DNA from: Phorcus lineatus
Taxonomy: Eukaryota; Mollusca; Gastropoda; Trochida; Trochidae
DNA: 64,000 nucleotides
Reading direction: 5' to 3'
NCBI GenBank assembly: GCA_921293015.1
Contig: OV121081.1
Span: forward strand, 22,447,158 to 22,511,157
Shown: positions 36,174 to 46,627 of the stretch, one piece after another
Layout of the letters: every line of letters begins with the position of its first letter
How positions within the stretch are numbered: the stretch's first letter is position 1
Notes under the pieces: generated by a model
The model's input: only the letters and a program-made list of their open reading frames with translations
The model's database searches: none
What the model was told of the DNA's origin: nothing
Made by a program: the position numbers and the translations under genes

Positions 36174-37652
36174 TTCTGAAGGAATTCGTAAAATCTGTCG
36201 CCTGATGGGTTTGATTTTTTTCACTTATATAGACTCTTGAATTTTGATTGAAAATGTTCGTTGAGAATCCTTGATACTAATAAGATTTTTTTGTGGAGAG
36301 GTTACAAAAGAGAAATGTTCTCGTTTCTGGTTTTCTGTGCATTTTGTGTTTTACATTTTTACGTTTCTATTTTGATGCGATTTGTCACTTATAATTATAG
36401 AATGAAACGTTGAAAGTACCATCTACTTCCTTTGCACAAAGAATAGGCGATTTGACGTCATTCAAAGGCCTAAGGAACAACACATTTTCAAAGTGAAGTT
36501 AAAAGATCTTCTACATGTAATCTGATAATTGTAAGTGTATGCTGAAACGACAAAGTAAGTGGTTCAGTGATTCTACAATCGTTGTATCAGTTTTATCACA
36601 TAATGTTTTATGTTAATTAGATATGTAGATTGAATGGAATTCAATATTTTCAGTTTGAAAATGCCTATTGTTCTATTCAAATTGCTGACCCTTTGGGAGA
36701 ATGCTTACTGTGATGTATTTCGTAAGAAATCGATGCTGAAAGAAAGTTCACAGCATATTAAATTATAAGGATTCAAATGATTCATAATTTGATCCATCAA
36801 AGCAATTATGTAGCTACGTTATGGATATTCTTGATTCAAACAAAACTGTATTGTGAAACACCCAAGCCTCAAGGAGTTGATTTCTTGCTAACTTTCTTGA
36901 CAACTGAAACCGTTTGCATCCCACATTCCAATATTAATCATATGAATGTTCTAGTGCGTTTTAAGTATGATATGCAAAACTGTCTAAATTTTAAAAGGGA
37001 CCCTCAATTAACAGTCTGTGTTTCAATAGGGGTGTAAACAGCTGTGTCCATCTTATCATTAGCCCAGATAACAGATTCCAGTGAAAATATCCAAAAAGCA
37101 ACCGGATTAAATTATAAACATATGGTATCATAAGCTAACACTTTTAGAATTTTCTAGATTAATCATTGGATTATGAGCATGGTCAGCTTTCAAACGATGC
37201 TAGGGTCATTCTATTCCATGGCTCCAGCTGGTCGTTATATAAGACTTAGCATTTGGCGTTCATGCAATCTATGAGTAAAGTGTTCTGATGGAAGTTTTAA
37301 TGCCTGTAAACAAATAATCTGTAAAGGGAGTAATGTATTGTGGATAGATAGTGTTTCCTAGTTTTCGTAATGATGACACCGCATAGTTTGAATTCCTACT
37401 TTCCATAATATGAAAGAGTGGTATGATGTTTTCATTTGCGTTAATAAGTGTTGAAGTTAGCATATTGTGGCAAGAAATCAAAAACTTCATAAAAGCTATC
37501 ACGTACATGGGAATAAATAAATTCAGATTTAAATGTGTAATTATATTGAATTCAAAAGTTTTATTATCACAATCTGTCACATTCGTTAGCATCAAGTTTA
37601 AATATTCCTTGACATATGTTTTTTTTTTAAACTTTATTGTGTAAAACATATA

Positions 37653-38514
37653 CATAGAGAACAAAGTTAAGCACCCCCCTATTTTCAAAATTGCAAATTG
37701 CATCTGTGGAGAAAAATACGACAATATGACTAAATGGACCCCCTTGACATAGAAACTAAAGTTTTCGTGACTTAGTATCTTTAAAATCATCATACATGAT
37801 GACATTTTGAGAACTTAAGATCAAAAACGTAATGGTACTGATTTTTCACCCAAAATAACTATCGTCCGTTTGTCAAAAGTATGCGATGGATTCTGATGTT
37901 AGTTGTCATGAACAACAATTTTGTTAACAGGTAAAATTTTACACTTTAAAAAATCATGTATCCTTCACGATAAGGACATAATTGGGTTTTGAAATTTTAT
38001 AAGAATTTTCCATAATTTTTCAGAAAATGGCCATAACCAGACGATTTTGGAATAAAGGTGGTCTTCTTTAACTTTGATTCAGTAACCCTATACTTCTTTT
38101 TGCTTTACAGTCGTTGTTACGGTTGAAACTGCCCCATTTAGTCCCTTTTTATGAATGGGTCATTTTTTAAAAAATGAGATTTTGGAGGTCCATACTGCTG
38201 TAACTAGTGACTTTTGCTTAAGAGATCCATAATAAAGTTTGATCAGTGGAAAAGGAATAATGGAATAATACACATTAAAACAAAAAATATTGACTTTCTG
38301 AACATATTCCCCTTTTGATCTCAAAATTACCAATTTGTATAACTGAAATTATTCAAAATATCCGAAATGATATCTTAATGAAATTACGTTCTTAAATTGC
38401 AAAATTATGATTCTATCATATCATACACTTATTTTTACTGCAATGTGGTCCTCTTTATTCTCAGACAAAACTTACTGGTGAAAAACTTGGGGGTGCTTAA
38501 CTTTGTTCGTTATG
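37653..38514. mobile_element. 862-bp TA-flanked TIR element without transposase
   Basis: The termini CATAGAGAACAAAGTTAAGC (from 37653, continuing ACCCCC) and GGGGGTGCTTAACTTTGTTC (from 38489, continuing GTTATG) are inverted repeats matching at 24 of 26 positions. TA at 37651-37652 and 38515-38516 is the target duplication, as for the Tc1/mariner superfamily. The interior has no transposase motif. The longest open frame overlapping it (37269-37805, minus) crosses the left boundary and so cannot belong to it. The element sits between the unit A end and the unit B start and has no counterpart in unit C. It is a non-autonomous element; which transposase would move it is unknown. Confidence 0.8.
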
Positions 38515-40030
38515 TATATATTGTTGCCTTAGTCTTTTGCCGATTTACCGTGCCAAAATACTCACCTTCAACAGTTGTATTAGACGTCAAATTGAAGTTT
38601 GTTTTGCATTCATTATAGAAGTTTTCCATTTGTCATAAGCATAGACATAAAGAACAATGTTTATTTGTGAGATCGTGGACATATGTGGAAATTAAGATTT
38701 TGTTACTTTGGTAGGTTAACTAGCATTGAACGTATTCCATATTCCCTTGTGCTGAATTTGACATGGTAAATGTGAGTTTCATTAATCCTTTTAGACATTA
38801 AGGTGACTACGTCTGACCAACAGATATACTACAACACTCTTTTAATGTCGAAATATCTGCTCAGTGCTGGACATATGTTTAGATGGACAATTTGGCAGCG
38901 AGCATCGCTTCAGCACACCTCTTGTTTATTTCAAATATATTTGTTAAAATAAAAAATCATTTTCCACCTTTCTTGAAACAAAAAATGGTAAAATAAATGA
39001 AATTGGTAGAATATATGAAATTTGTTAATAAAGATATGTTTCAAATTTTATGAACAAACGTGGTAAAAGTTAGCAATATGAAAATGGTTGAATGAAATTA
39101 GATATTTGCATGAAAAAGTATATTTGCATTGATAATGCAAATCTGATGGCGATAAATACTTGACAAAATTTAGTCACTAGTGAGTATATTTTAAATAATG
39201 TTTAATTGTAATTTCAAGGACATGATCGAATAAAGTTTATTTACATCTCGTACCAACTAGTTGTTAGCTTGAAGAAATACTGGAATAACGATTTAGAACA
39301 CAATCCTGGAAAGCAAGCTTCAGAAGGCGAGGATTAACACAAAGTTTGTGAAAGTTGTAATTAAGAGGTCTTCCCTCAAAATACAAAGCTATAATTTAAA
39401 AAATAATAATAGTACATTAGTTTTATGACAGTAAAATGTTGACAGTGTCATAGTTAGTTTATCAAATAGCACATGATTTCATCTTATTTACTACGATCCT
39501 TTTAGGAAAATGATAACAATGTCATTTATAAAATTAAAGGTAAGTGAAAAATCGAAATGTTTTCATGTCAATTCCATTGAAGACCCAAACTTTATATTAA
39601 TGATTAATATCATGTAACCCGCCTACATGTAAGCCATGAATGATCATCATTTGTCAACTGAATAGTTTTCTAATGTTTATTTCGTAGTTATTTTAGCACA
39701 AAAGGGTGAAAATTATATTTCAATCATACATCTATTTTTTCAGCAAACTAGAATTATCGTCATGTGTATGCAATTGTCTTTTACATTTATCAAAAAACGT
39801 CTTATTAAGTTTTTGCAATCAGATTAAAAATGTTTGCTGTTTGAAGGAAAATAAGAACTATGCTTGTGCTTATCCTCAAGTGAAGTTAAGATAAAAAATT
39901 GTTGTTTCCACCTGCCCCTGTTAACTGTGGCCAACAATCTTTGACATGTTGCTGTGGCTGTGAATGATATATTTGTAATAGCGTTTGACAGACCTACATG
40001 TATATACAACTCTCATCTCATACTTGCATT

Positions 40031-40081
40031 GTCGCCGCTAATGCCAAAGCGGCGTTAAACAATAACTCATTCACTCACTCA
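40031..40081 (+). repeat. SINE 3' tail fragment
   Basis: CGCCGCTAATGCCAAAGCGGCG can fold as a 7-bp stem hairpin. It is followed by TTAAACAATAACTCATTCAC and CTCACTCA, the same ending as the SINE at 15.6 kb (AAGCGGCGTAAAACACCAAC). Only the tail is present. Confidence 0.6.
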
Positions 40082-40189
40082 TACGTTCATTATCATTTAT
40101 AAGTTTCTATCAATTGTCTTTGATAGTTGATAATCTTTGAAGTATTTATATCCATGAAAACGAAATAAACAAAATCCGTTTTTGTTTTT

Positions 40190-40350
40190 GTAGCACTCCT
40201 ATATCCTGATGTATATATTGATTTGTAAAAAATTATGTAAATTACTTTAATCGCGTTTTAATTGTGCATGCATAATGTATAATAATGTATAATTTCTATA
40301 ATTGGCCTGAGGACCCATAACGTTGAGCGAGAATTAAACACTAACTCATA
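40190..40350 (+). repeat. LINE-like 3' end, unit B copy
   Basis: Paralogue of 27090-27240. It shares GTAGCACTCCTATATCC, TTATGTAAATTA and ATTGGCCTGAGGACCC, followed by an A-rich stretch. Confidence 0.4.
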
Positions 40351-41589
40351 TCGGTGGCATTTAAAACTTTGGGAGTAAATGAGGACATGTATTCTATAAG
40401 ATAGCCTTCGTTTTGCATCATGTTCTCCAAAGAAAGGAAATTAGAGCATATTATCATTTGCTGCTTACTGCAGATAAATTATCATTTGTAAGCTTACTTC
40501 AAAAGATCTGTTGTGAGAACTATTAAGTTTATGAACATGAATTAATGAATGAATGACTAAATGACTGAAGAACTTGAATATGATATCATGATAATATTAG
40601 GACAAGAACACCAATAATTGTTTCTCAGGCCTCAGGGATAATTTAACCGCAACAAAATACAAATTCGCAAGGTTTTTATCTAGATGCAAACACTTGTGCT
40701 CCTTACCTACAAATATAAACATTAGTTTATAATACCCTTGGTTGAGCTAGAAGAAACTGATTTCAGTTTCATCACAAGAATTCATTTGGCACAATTTAAG
40801 TTTCGATAAAACTTTTGGACACCCACAACAGAGAACTACATAGTGACTGAATGGATTCCGATTACAATTTGCGAAATTAATTTTGGGAAAAAATTTGAAA
40901 TGAAGTTCACAAAAATGATAAGGCAGCGATTCGTAATTCTTTTTACATGATAGAGATAGATGCGCAAAATCCGATTTTATGTCACAAGAAATGATCTTTA
41001 GTTATTTCATCAAAGTTGCTGAGTCTTAGTGTACAAAGGGCGAGATAGCAATATCTCCTTTATTGAGACATAATTAATACCACCCTACACCAATAAATCA
41101 AGGGGTCGCTAGCAAAAAAAAACCCCAAACAAACGTGTGTTGGTTCAGGCAGTACGAAACTAACCAGGAATAAAGAGAACGTTGGCCAGGCTTCCTGCTT
41201 GTCTTGATTGGTTGTTAGCGAACACAGTGAAATGTTGACCGCATACCTTTTCCGTGCTGTTGCTCATAGCTATATTTTAGTACCCACGGACTCTAGTCAC
41301 AAGCACTATCATTTTTGGCATACGCGCGCGGTACGCTAATCACAATTACGACAAATCAGTGATGATTGAAGTAACATGTGTTTATGTGATACTTTTAGTG
41401 TTTAATGAAATTTCACCGTACTTAGCATCTTGAAAAGGACCATATAAAATGCATTTCTGTTACATTGTTAAACCTACATCTGACTCCTACACCCAGTGCA
41501 AGTATCATCACTGGGAATGTCGAAAATTATTTTTTATATCATTAGTTATAATGATTTGAACTACTTATTTGAAAACCAACAATGAAATA

Positions 41590-43101
41590 AACTCTTCAAA
41601 AAAAGAAACTTGACACTGACTTTCAAAGTTCAATATAAAGACCACAGATGCAAGTTAAACATTGAAATGAAAACTAAAACGCTGTTTCAAGATCTCTGTT
41701 CAGTAAATTTTATTCAGAATAAGCATGATCTTGAAATGCACCGGCGCCACAAGTGTTTCAACATCACAGGGGTGCACAAATGTCAGTATCGGGTATGGCC
41801 ACCATTGGCATTGATTATTGCTTGGCACCGACGACCCATGGATGCAATCAAGTTGTCAATCACAGCCTGTGAAATGTTCTGCCATTTGTGCTGAAGTGCT
41901 GCAAGAAGTCCTGGAAGTGTTTGGGGTGGTGGATTCCTATTGCGCACGCGTCGATTCAGTTCGTCCCAGAGATGCTCAATTGGTGACAAATCTGGTGACC
42001 TGGCTGGCCATGGCAACGTCTGGACATTTTTACGCTTTAAAAAGTCTTGACAAACACGTGCAACATGTGGTCGAGCATTGTCCTGTTGAAAGAGACCACC
42101 ATGGACGTTGATGTGAGGATTAACGTAAGGCTGTAGGATCAAGTCCCTATACCGTACTCCTGTGAGGTTACCCACAACATGCACAAGGGGTGCCTTAACC
42201 GTGACGAATCCCGGCCCACACCATGACACTCCCACCTCCAAATGGGACAACCTCCTGAACACAGTTGGCAGCATAACGTTCTCCACGACGTCGGTATACA
42301 CATGCTCGTCCATCACTTCGTCGAAGCAGAAAACGGGACTCATCAGTGAAGAGAACGGTTCTCCACCTTGCACGTGCCCATCTCATCCTCTGTTGACACC
42401 ACTGGAGACGTTCCGCCAGATGACGTTGCGTTAAAACGGGACGTCGAACCGGTTGTCGTGGAAAAAGTCCAGCCTCTCTCAGCCTGTTGCGTACCTTTTG
42501 AAATTCGACGCAGGCCTGGTGTCTGCGTTGTTGTTGACGTTGCTGTCATGGTGCGTTCCCGAAGGTGGAGCAGTCGGATGTACCGATCTTGGGCCCGAGT
42601 AGTCACCCTTGGTCTGCCTGACCTTGGCCTATCATCAACGCTGTTTCGGGTGTTGATACGGGTCCACAATGAAGAGATGGTCTGTCTGGACACGTCAAAG
42701 TGTGTTGCAACATCTTGCTGCGTCGCTCCTGCTTGCAGTCTGCCAATAGCGTTGTTGCGTTGCGCTCTGTTCAGTTTTGGCATTCTTTAGGTCGCTGTAC
42801 CGATGTTGTCTAGTCTGAATGAACAGCGGCTGATATGGCTTTTTATACCCCTTAAGCAGACGTGTCTGCATGTAAACCTTCATGATCCCATGCTGCACGT
42901 GCTTTGGCAGAAAATGCATTTGGACGAATCGCTCGTTTTCGTCCCTGAACACAACGTAATCTTTTTGAGCCATTGTTTTTGGTAAATTTACACTTTTGAG
43001 CAAGCCTTTCTTTAAATTACAGGTATGTATCATGAAAAAAATTTACCCGTTTCGAAAAAATTAATTTCGCATGAATGTCAAGTTTCTTTTTTTGAAGAGT
43101 T
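41590..43101 (-). mobile_element. second Tc1/mariner transposon, perfect ends, broken transposase
   Basis: A 1512-bp element with perfect 26-bp inverted repeats (41590-41615 and 43076-43101) beginning AACTCTTCAAAAAAAGAAAC. TA at 41588-41589 and 43102-43103 is the target duplication. The transposase between them is on the minus strand and shifted twice. The terminal repeats differ in sequence from those of the 7.2-kb element, so this is a distinct lineage. Intact ends mean that it might still be moved by a related transposase. It is found only in unit B, so it arrived after the unit duplication. Confidence 0.92.
41783..42783 (-). pseudogene. Tc1/mariner transposase, two frameshifts (DD34E)
   Basis: It begins MPKLNRAQRNNAIG at 42783, with a helix-turn-helix region and the RPRSGRPRVTTRAQDR linker. 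The frame breaks near 42495 (ISK|VRNRLREAG) and again near 42197 (WAGIRHG|KAPLVHV). Each break is consistent with one extra base, so the protein is spread over all three minus frames. Every family landmark survives: FTDESRF with the first catalytic Asp, GGGSVMVWAGI, QQDNARPH with the second Asp, and DLSPIEHLWDEL with the Glu 35 positions on (DD34E). It ends GGHTRY like the 7.5-kb transposase. The plus-strand open frames across here are antisense shadows. Confidence 0.9.
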
Positions 43102-44014
43102 TATAATTCATGAGATATAATAGTATAATAGTAGAACGAAGATTCATCTGCTTGCGATTCAGACCGTTTCTCATTTAGATACATCTATAACAAATATAAG
43201 AATAAATCAGGACATTCAAATTGATTGGTTAATGCCAGAACACGATAGGCGGTCAAAACTTACATTTTGATAGACATGCATGTAACGACCCAGAGACCAA
43301 CCAATGTGAGTCCTGAAACAAAATTTTGGAGAAATCATGTATTCAAATATGTGTTATGCTATGGTCAAAGGCTGCAAATTGCTTGCAAATTGTATTTACA
43401 TTCTGTGTAACTTTGTCAGTAGAAACGAACTATATGATTGCAATCCTGAGACACGTTTTAGAAGGGAGTATTCAAAAGATTCGAAATATTTACAATGAAT
43501 TGTCACAGTGAACATCAGATTAAAGCTGCCAAAATTGAAAATAATAACACATATGTGCTTATAGACATGAACGATTTAATCGTATAAAATGTGTGTATTT
43601 AACAACTGACATAAATTGACGGTGTTGATACGTTTACAATTATTGATGCAACTGAACACAACATAAATTACAAAGTGAGCTAATGTCGTTTAGCCCTTTT
43701 GGAACGATCTGTATTTAAACTTTCATTCTGACAACTTAAATCTTGTAAATATATTGTACAAGTTAAATCCGGGTTTTTTCTGATCAAGAAATGTCCTTGC
43801 CTTCCATATTTCCGTTGCGTACACGGTTTTAAAAAACATTACATGGTTAGACAAGAGTTTGTTTTTCAATACTTAATAACTTCATAGAATACATTGTTTT
43901 CACAAAAATAAAGTATATATAAATGTTAAGTTCGGTACTTCTGGTCAGAGAGGTTCAAGTGATTTCAAACTACGAACACGGAAGGAATGCTAATTCGCAA
44001 CAAGAAGCTCTCAC

Positions 44015-44167
44015 TTAAATGACCGTACAAGAGCATTGGTGCATCATCTGAGCAAACCCTTCTGTCTCCATCATTGATGGCCTTGGGCGTTCGCAAGGGA
44101 TGTTCAATCACCCTGTCCAAATTTGATATAAAATGACATTTCAAAGGTGTAGCGATTGCGAAATCTA
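44015..44167 (-). pseudogene. exon-like block, unit B copy (start lost)
   Basis: It aligns with the unit C exon candidate 55221-55375. The frame ATPLKCHFISNLDRVIEHPL and then AINDGDRRVCSDDAPM is open through to the donor-like TTAA|GTGAGAGC. The initiating ATG of the other copies reads TAG here. The body is thus well kept while the start is gone. Confidence 0.4.
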
Positions 44168-46284
44168 CTTAATTCGTGAAATCTGTTGCCTGATGAAGTT
44201 GATATTTTTTCTTCACACAAGTTTTCTTCCTAATGTAAATTCTTGAATTATGATTGAAATGTTTGTTGTGCATAATTGTCAATAATACGATTTTGTGTGG
44301 CAGATAGGAAATTAACAAAGGAAAAATCTTTGTTTCTCGGGGAGCAGTACGCTGTGTATATAACCTTTTGAAAGTGTTCTATTTAAATGCGAATTTGCAA
44401 GTTATAATTTCAGAATGAAACGTTACAAATTCATCTAATTGTCATTACTTTTGATTATATAAAGAATATGCCATAAAAACCAGAGGAAAATTGTTTCAGG
44501 AACGTGAAGGACTTAAGTGACCAAGGTTAAAAAAGAACTATGTTTTATAAATCTTCGAACCATTAACACATTTTGCCCTGTGTTAAATCTGTTCATCGTA
44601 GTCTGAAACCAACGCAGTATAAGATATTGATAAATTACACACGATACGAACTACACGATCAACTATGGGCACGCCAATATTGTTTGCCAGATTGACATTC
44701 ACAGATCTAAATATCTTTTATCCTCTCTTATACGTTACTAACCGGTTGTTGTTTTGTTTTATCCCTTGAGGGAAATCATTACACTAAATACGGTAATGAT
44801 TTCTTAATGGGACAACTTCAACTTAGATTTTCTGTTTCCGAAATTTGCGGTTTGACGGATACTACTGTGTAAACAGTGACTTTTTGTAAAGATATATGGT
44901 ACTATCATAAATTACAAATACTTTTTCTGAAACATAGTGTTCTTTCATATCATATACTTTTTTCTGATATATAACTAGGTGTTGCTTAAATTTTGGTAGG
45001 GTTAATATGGTGTCATATTTATCAACTGCCTCTGAAGAGAGGTATCTAATAATTTTGTCTTTGATTCCAATCATATTACATTGTTTGAGACTTAAACAGC
45101 ATGTTGGGTCTGATTAATATATAAGTTAACATGTTGCTGTTAGTAGAGGACAGAAAGCATAAGACCTATATAGTTAAATCTGTTCAGGGATCATCATAAA
45201 TGATGGTACATACAAGAACGCAAGCATGTATTTATGGTGTCATTCACGATATCTGCTCTGTCATTTTCACCTCAAATGACACTTATCAATTATTAGAAGT
45301 TAAGTCTCAATTCATCCTTTTTATCATTGTGTTTCATTGTACCTTCATTCAGCAGAATTTTATTTATGATTCATGGCAAATATATTAAATCTTTGAAGGC
45401 ATCCATAAATGGAAAACATGGAGGAACAGCAAAGTTGGTTTTTTTATAGCAATGTTCTTTTTTAAATCACGATTTTTAAAAATTGCATGCTTACGCATTC
45501 ATCAAATGGGATGAGGGAATTCCCCTATCAAACATAGCAATAGATATAATGCCCTCCGATCTCTGTCCTTGCCTCATTCAAAATGGTATCTTTGACAGAG
45601 CAGTTTTCCAATCTTCGTCTTTTAAGTTTAAGTGACGCCAAACAAAAAATTGTCACATCATTAAATAACAATTTTTTAAACAGAAGTAATTCATTTACTA
45701 CAGTAATCGTTATGCCTAAAGCACTGAGAACCATCAACATGTATTAAATTGTTGTCGAAAACAACAGAAATATAAATTTTTCTCATCTGATACTTTCAAA
45801 TGGTTTGCTCCAAGGACATAAGATGCAACAGTATTCATTGTTTCTACACTCGTTTTTCATCAGTGGGGATTACTGTTTTATCCCATTAGATGTTTTCAGA
45901 TCCTGCAAAGTATTTTTAAAATGATAATGAGTGAGGGTGGAAAGCATCGGATTAGCCATATGTCGATGTTACTGGTCTTAGGATGGAGATAAACAATCAA
46001 AATATTTAGACACAAATATTCCCCTCTCTTTGCTCGGTATATACTCAAGGAATTGCCCATTACCCTTGGTTTGGGCAAGATTGTTGCCCAGTCCCCGTCA
46101 ATGGGCGGGGTCTCCCTCAATTTCAGTGATTGGACAGCTGGTCCTTGGGAATGAGCAGTCTTTAACACTGCTAATCCCTGGGATTGGATGATAATTCTTA
46201 CTCAAGCTGATTGATTGTAATGTAAGGCTGTGAACATGTTTGGTCTGTTTATTTGCGAATAATATTTCATCTGTTTCACACCAG

Positions 46285-46482
46285 CTGTACACCAAGGAGC
46301 AAAATGCGACAATTGACAGTCTGGTCAACACAAACACTTTCTTAGTTATTTTCAGAAATGAATATGACAAAACAGTTGAAGATATCATATCGGCTAAGAC
46401 TAAATCAACTTCGAAAGAAAAGAAAGAATGCAAAGTGACATCGGTGGTCTGTTATATTTTCCAATCAGTAATGTCTTCATAA
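46285..46482 (+). CDS. candidate 3'-terminal exon, unknown gene
   Basis: A pyrimidine-rich acceptor (TTTCATCTGTTTCACACCAG|) is followed by 65 codons and TAA. The text begins LYTKEQNATIDSLVNTNTFL and is later Lys-rich (AKTKSTSKEKKECK), with coding-like composition. An AATAAA lies 140 bp beyond the stop (46622-46627). The stretch lies in about 760 bp present in unit B but not at the matching point of unit C (near 61.44 kb), so it may be an inserted retrocopy or gene fragment. No upstream exon was found and no family is recognised. The minus-strand frame 46098-46433 opposite is the less likely reading. Confidence 0.3.
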   Translation: MYTKEQNATIDSLVNTNTFLVIFRNEYDKTVEDIISAKTKSTSKEKKECKVTSVVCYIFQSVMSS

Positions 46483-46621
46483 CTGTCTATTTCAATATTA
46501 TTTCCAGTAGTTATAATGTTTAAAAATTTAATAATTTTATGTTCTTATAATTTAATGTTACAATTTAACTACCTTAATGATATGTGTAACATATATCGTA
46601 TCATGTTTTATGTTTTATCTC

Positions 46622-46627
46622 AATAAA
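46622..46627 (+). terminator. polyadenylation signal AATAAA
   Basis: CTCAATAAACATCAATC stands 140 bp downstream of the stop of the candidate terminal exon. In an AT-rich genome AATAAA is common, so the position is the only support. Confidence 0.3.

Larger units (their letters stand above)
22850..37430. repeat. tandem array, unit A
   Basis: First of three collinear diverged units. Landmarks shared with unit C: 22855-22960 with 48165-48290 (GAAATCT.TGTAGCC, AAGTGCTGCTT), 23461-23560 with 49080-49180 (AAAATGAGTAAAACGTAATG), 25150-25860 with 49830-50640, 29290-29590 with 51280-51590, 31500-31850 with 52270-52600, 32225-32330 with 52985-53090, 34740-34830 with 54190-54270, and 35280-36230 with 54725-55430. 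Shared with B: 25960-26100 with 38690-38820, 26850-27010 with 39850-40020, 28030-28240 with 41005-41215, 35330-36230 with 43250-44220, and 36680-37000 with 47020-47330. 36990-37430 matches 50817-51270 in unit C. Apart from the listed features the unit is AT-rich and non-coding. Confidence 0.75.

Noticed and set aside
37269..37805. 178-codon minus-strand open frame
   Set aside because: It runs across the left boundary of the TIR element at 37653, joining unrelated DNA, and has AT-driven hydrophobic composition with no motif.
42368..42790. 140-codon plus-strand frame and neighbours at 41818-42434
   Set aside because: Antisense shadows of the minus-strand Tc1 transposase.
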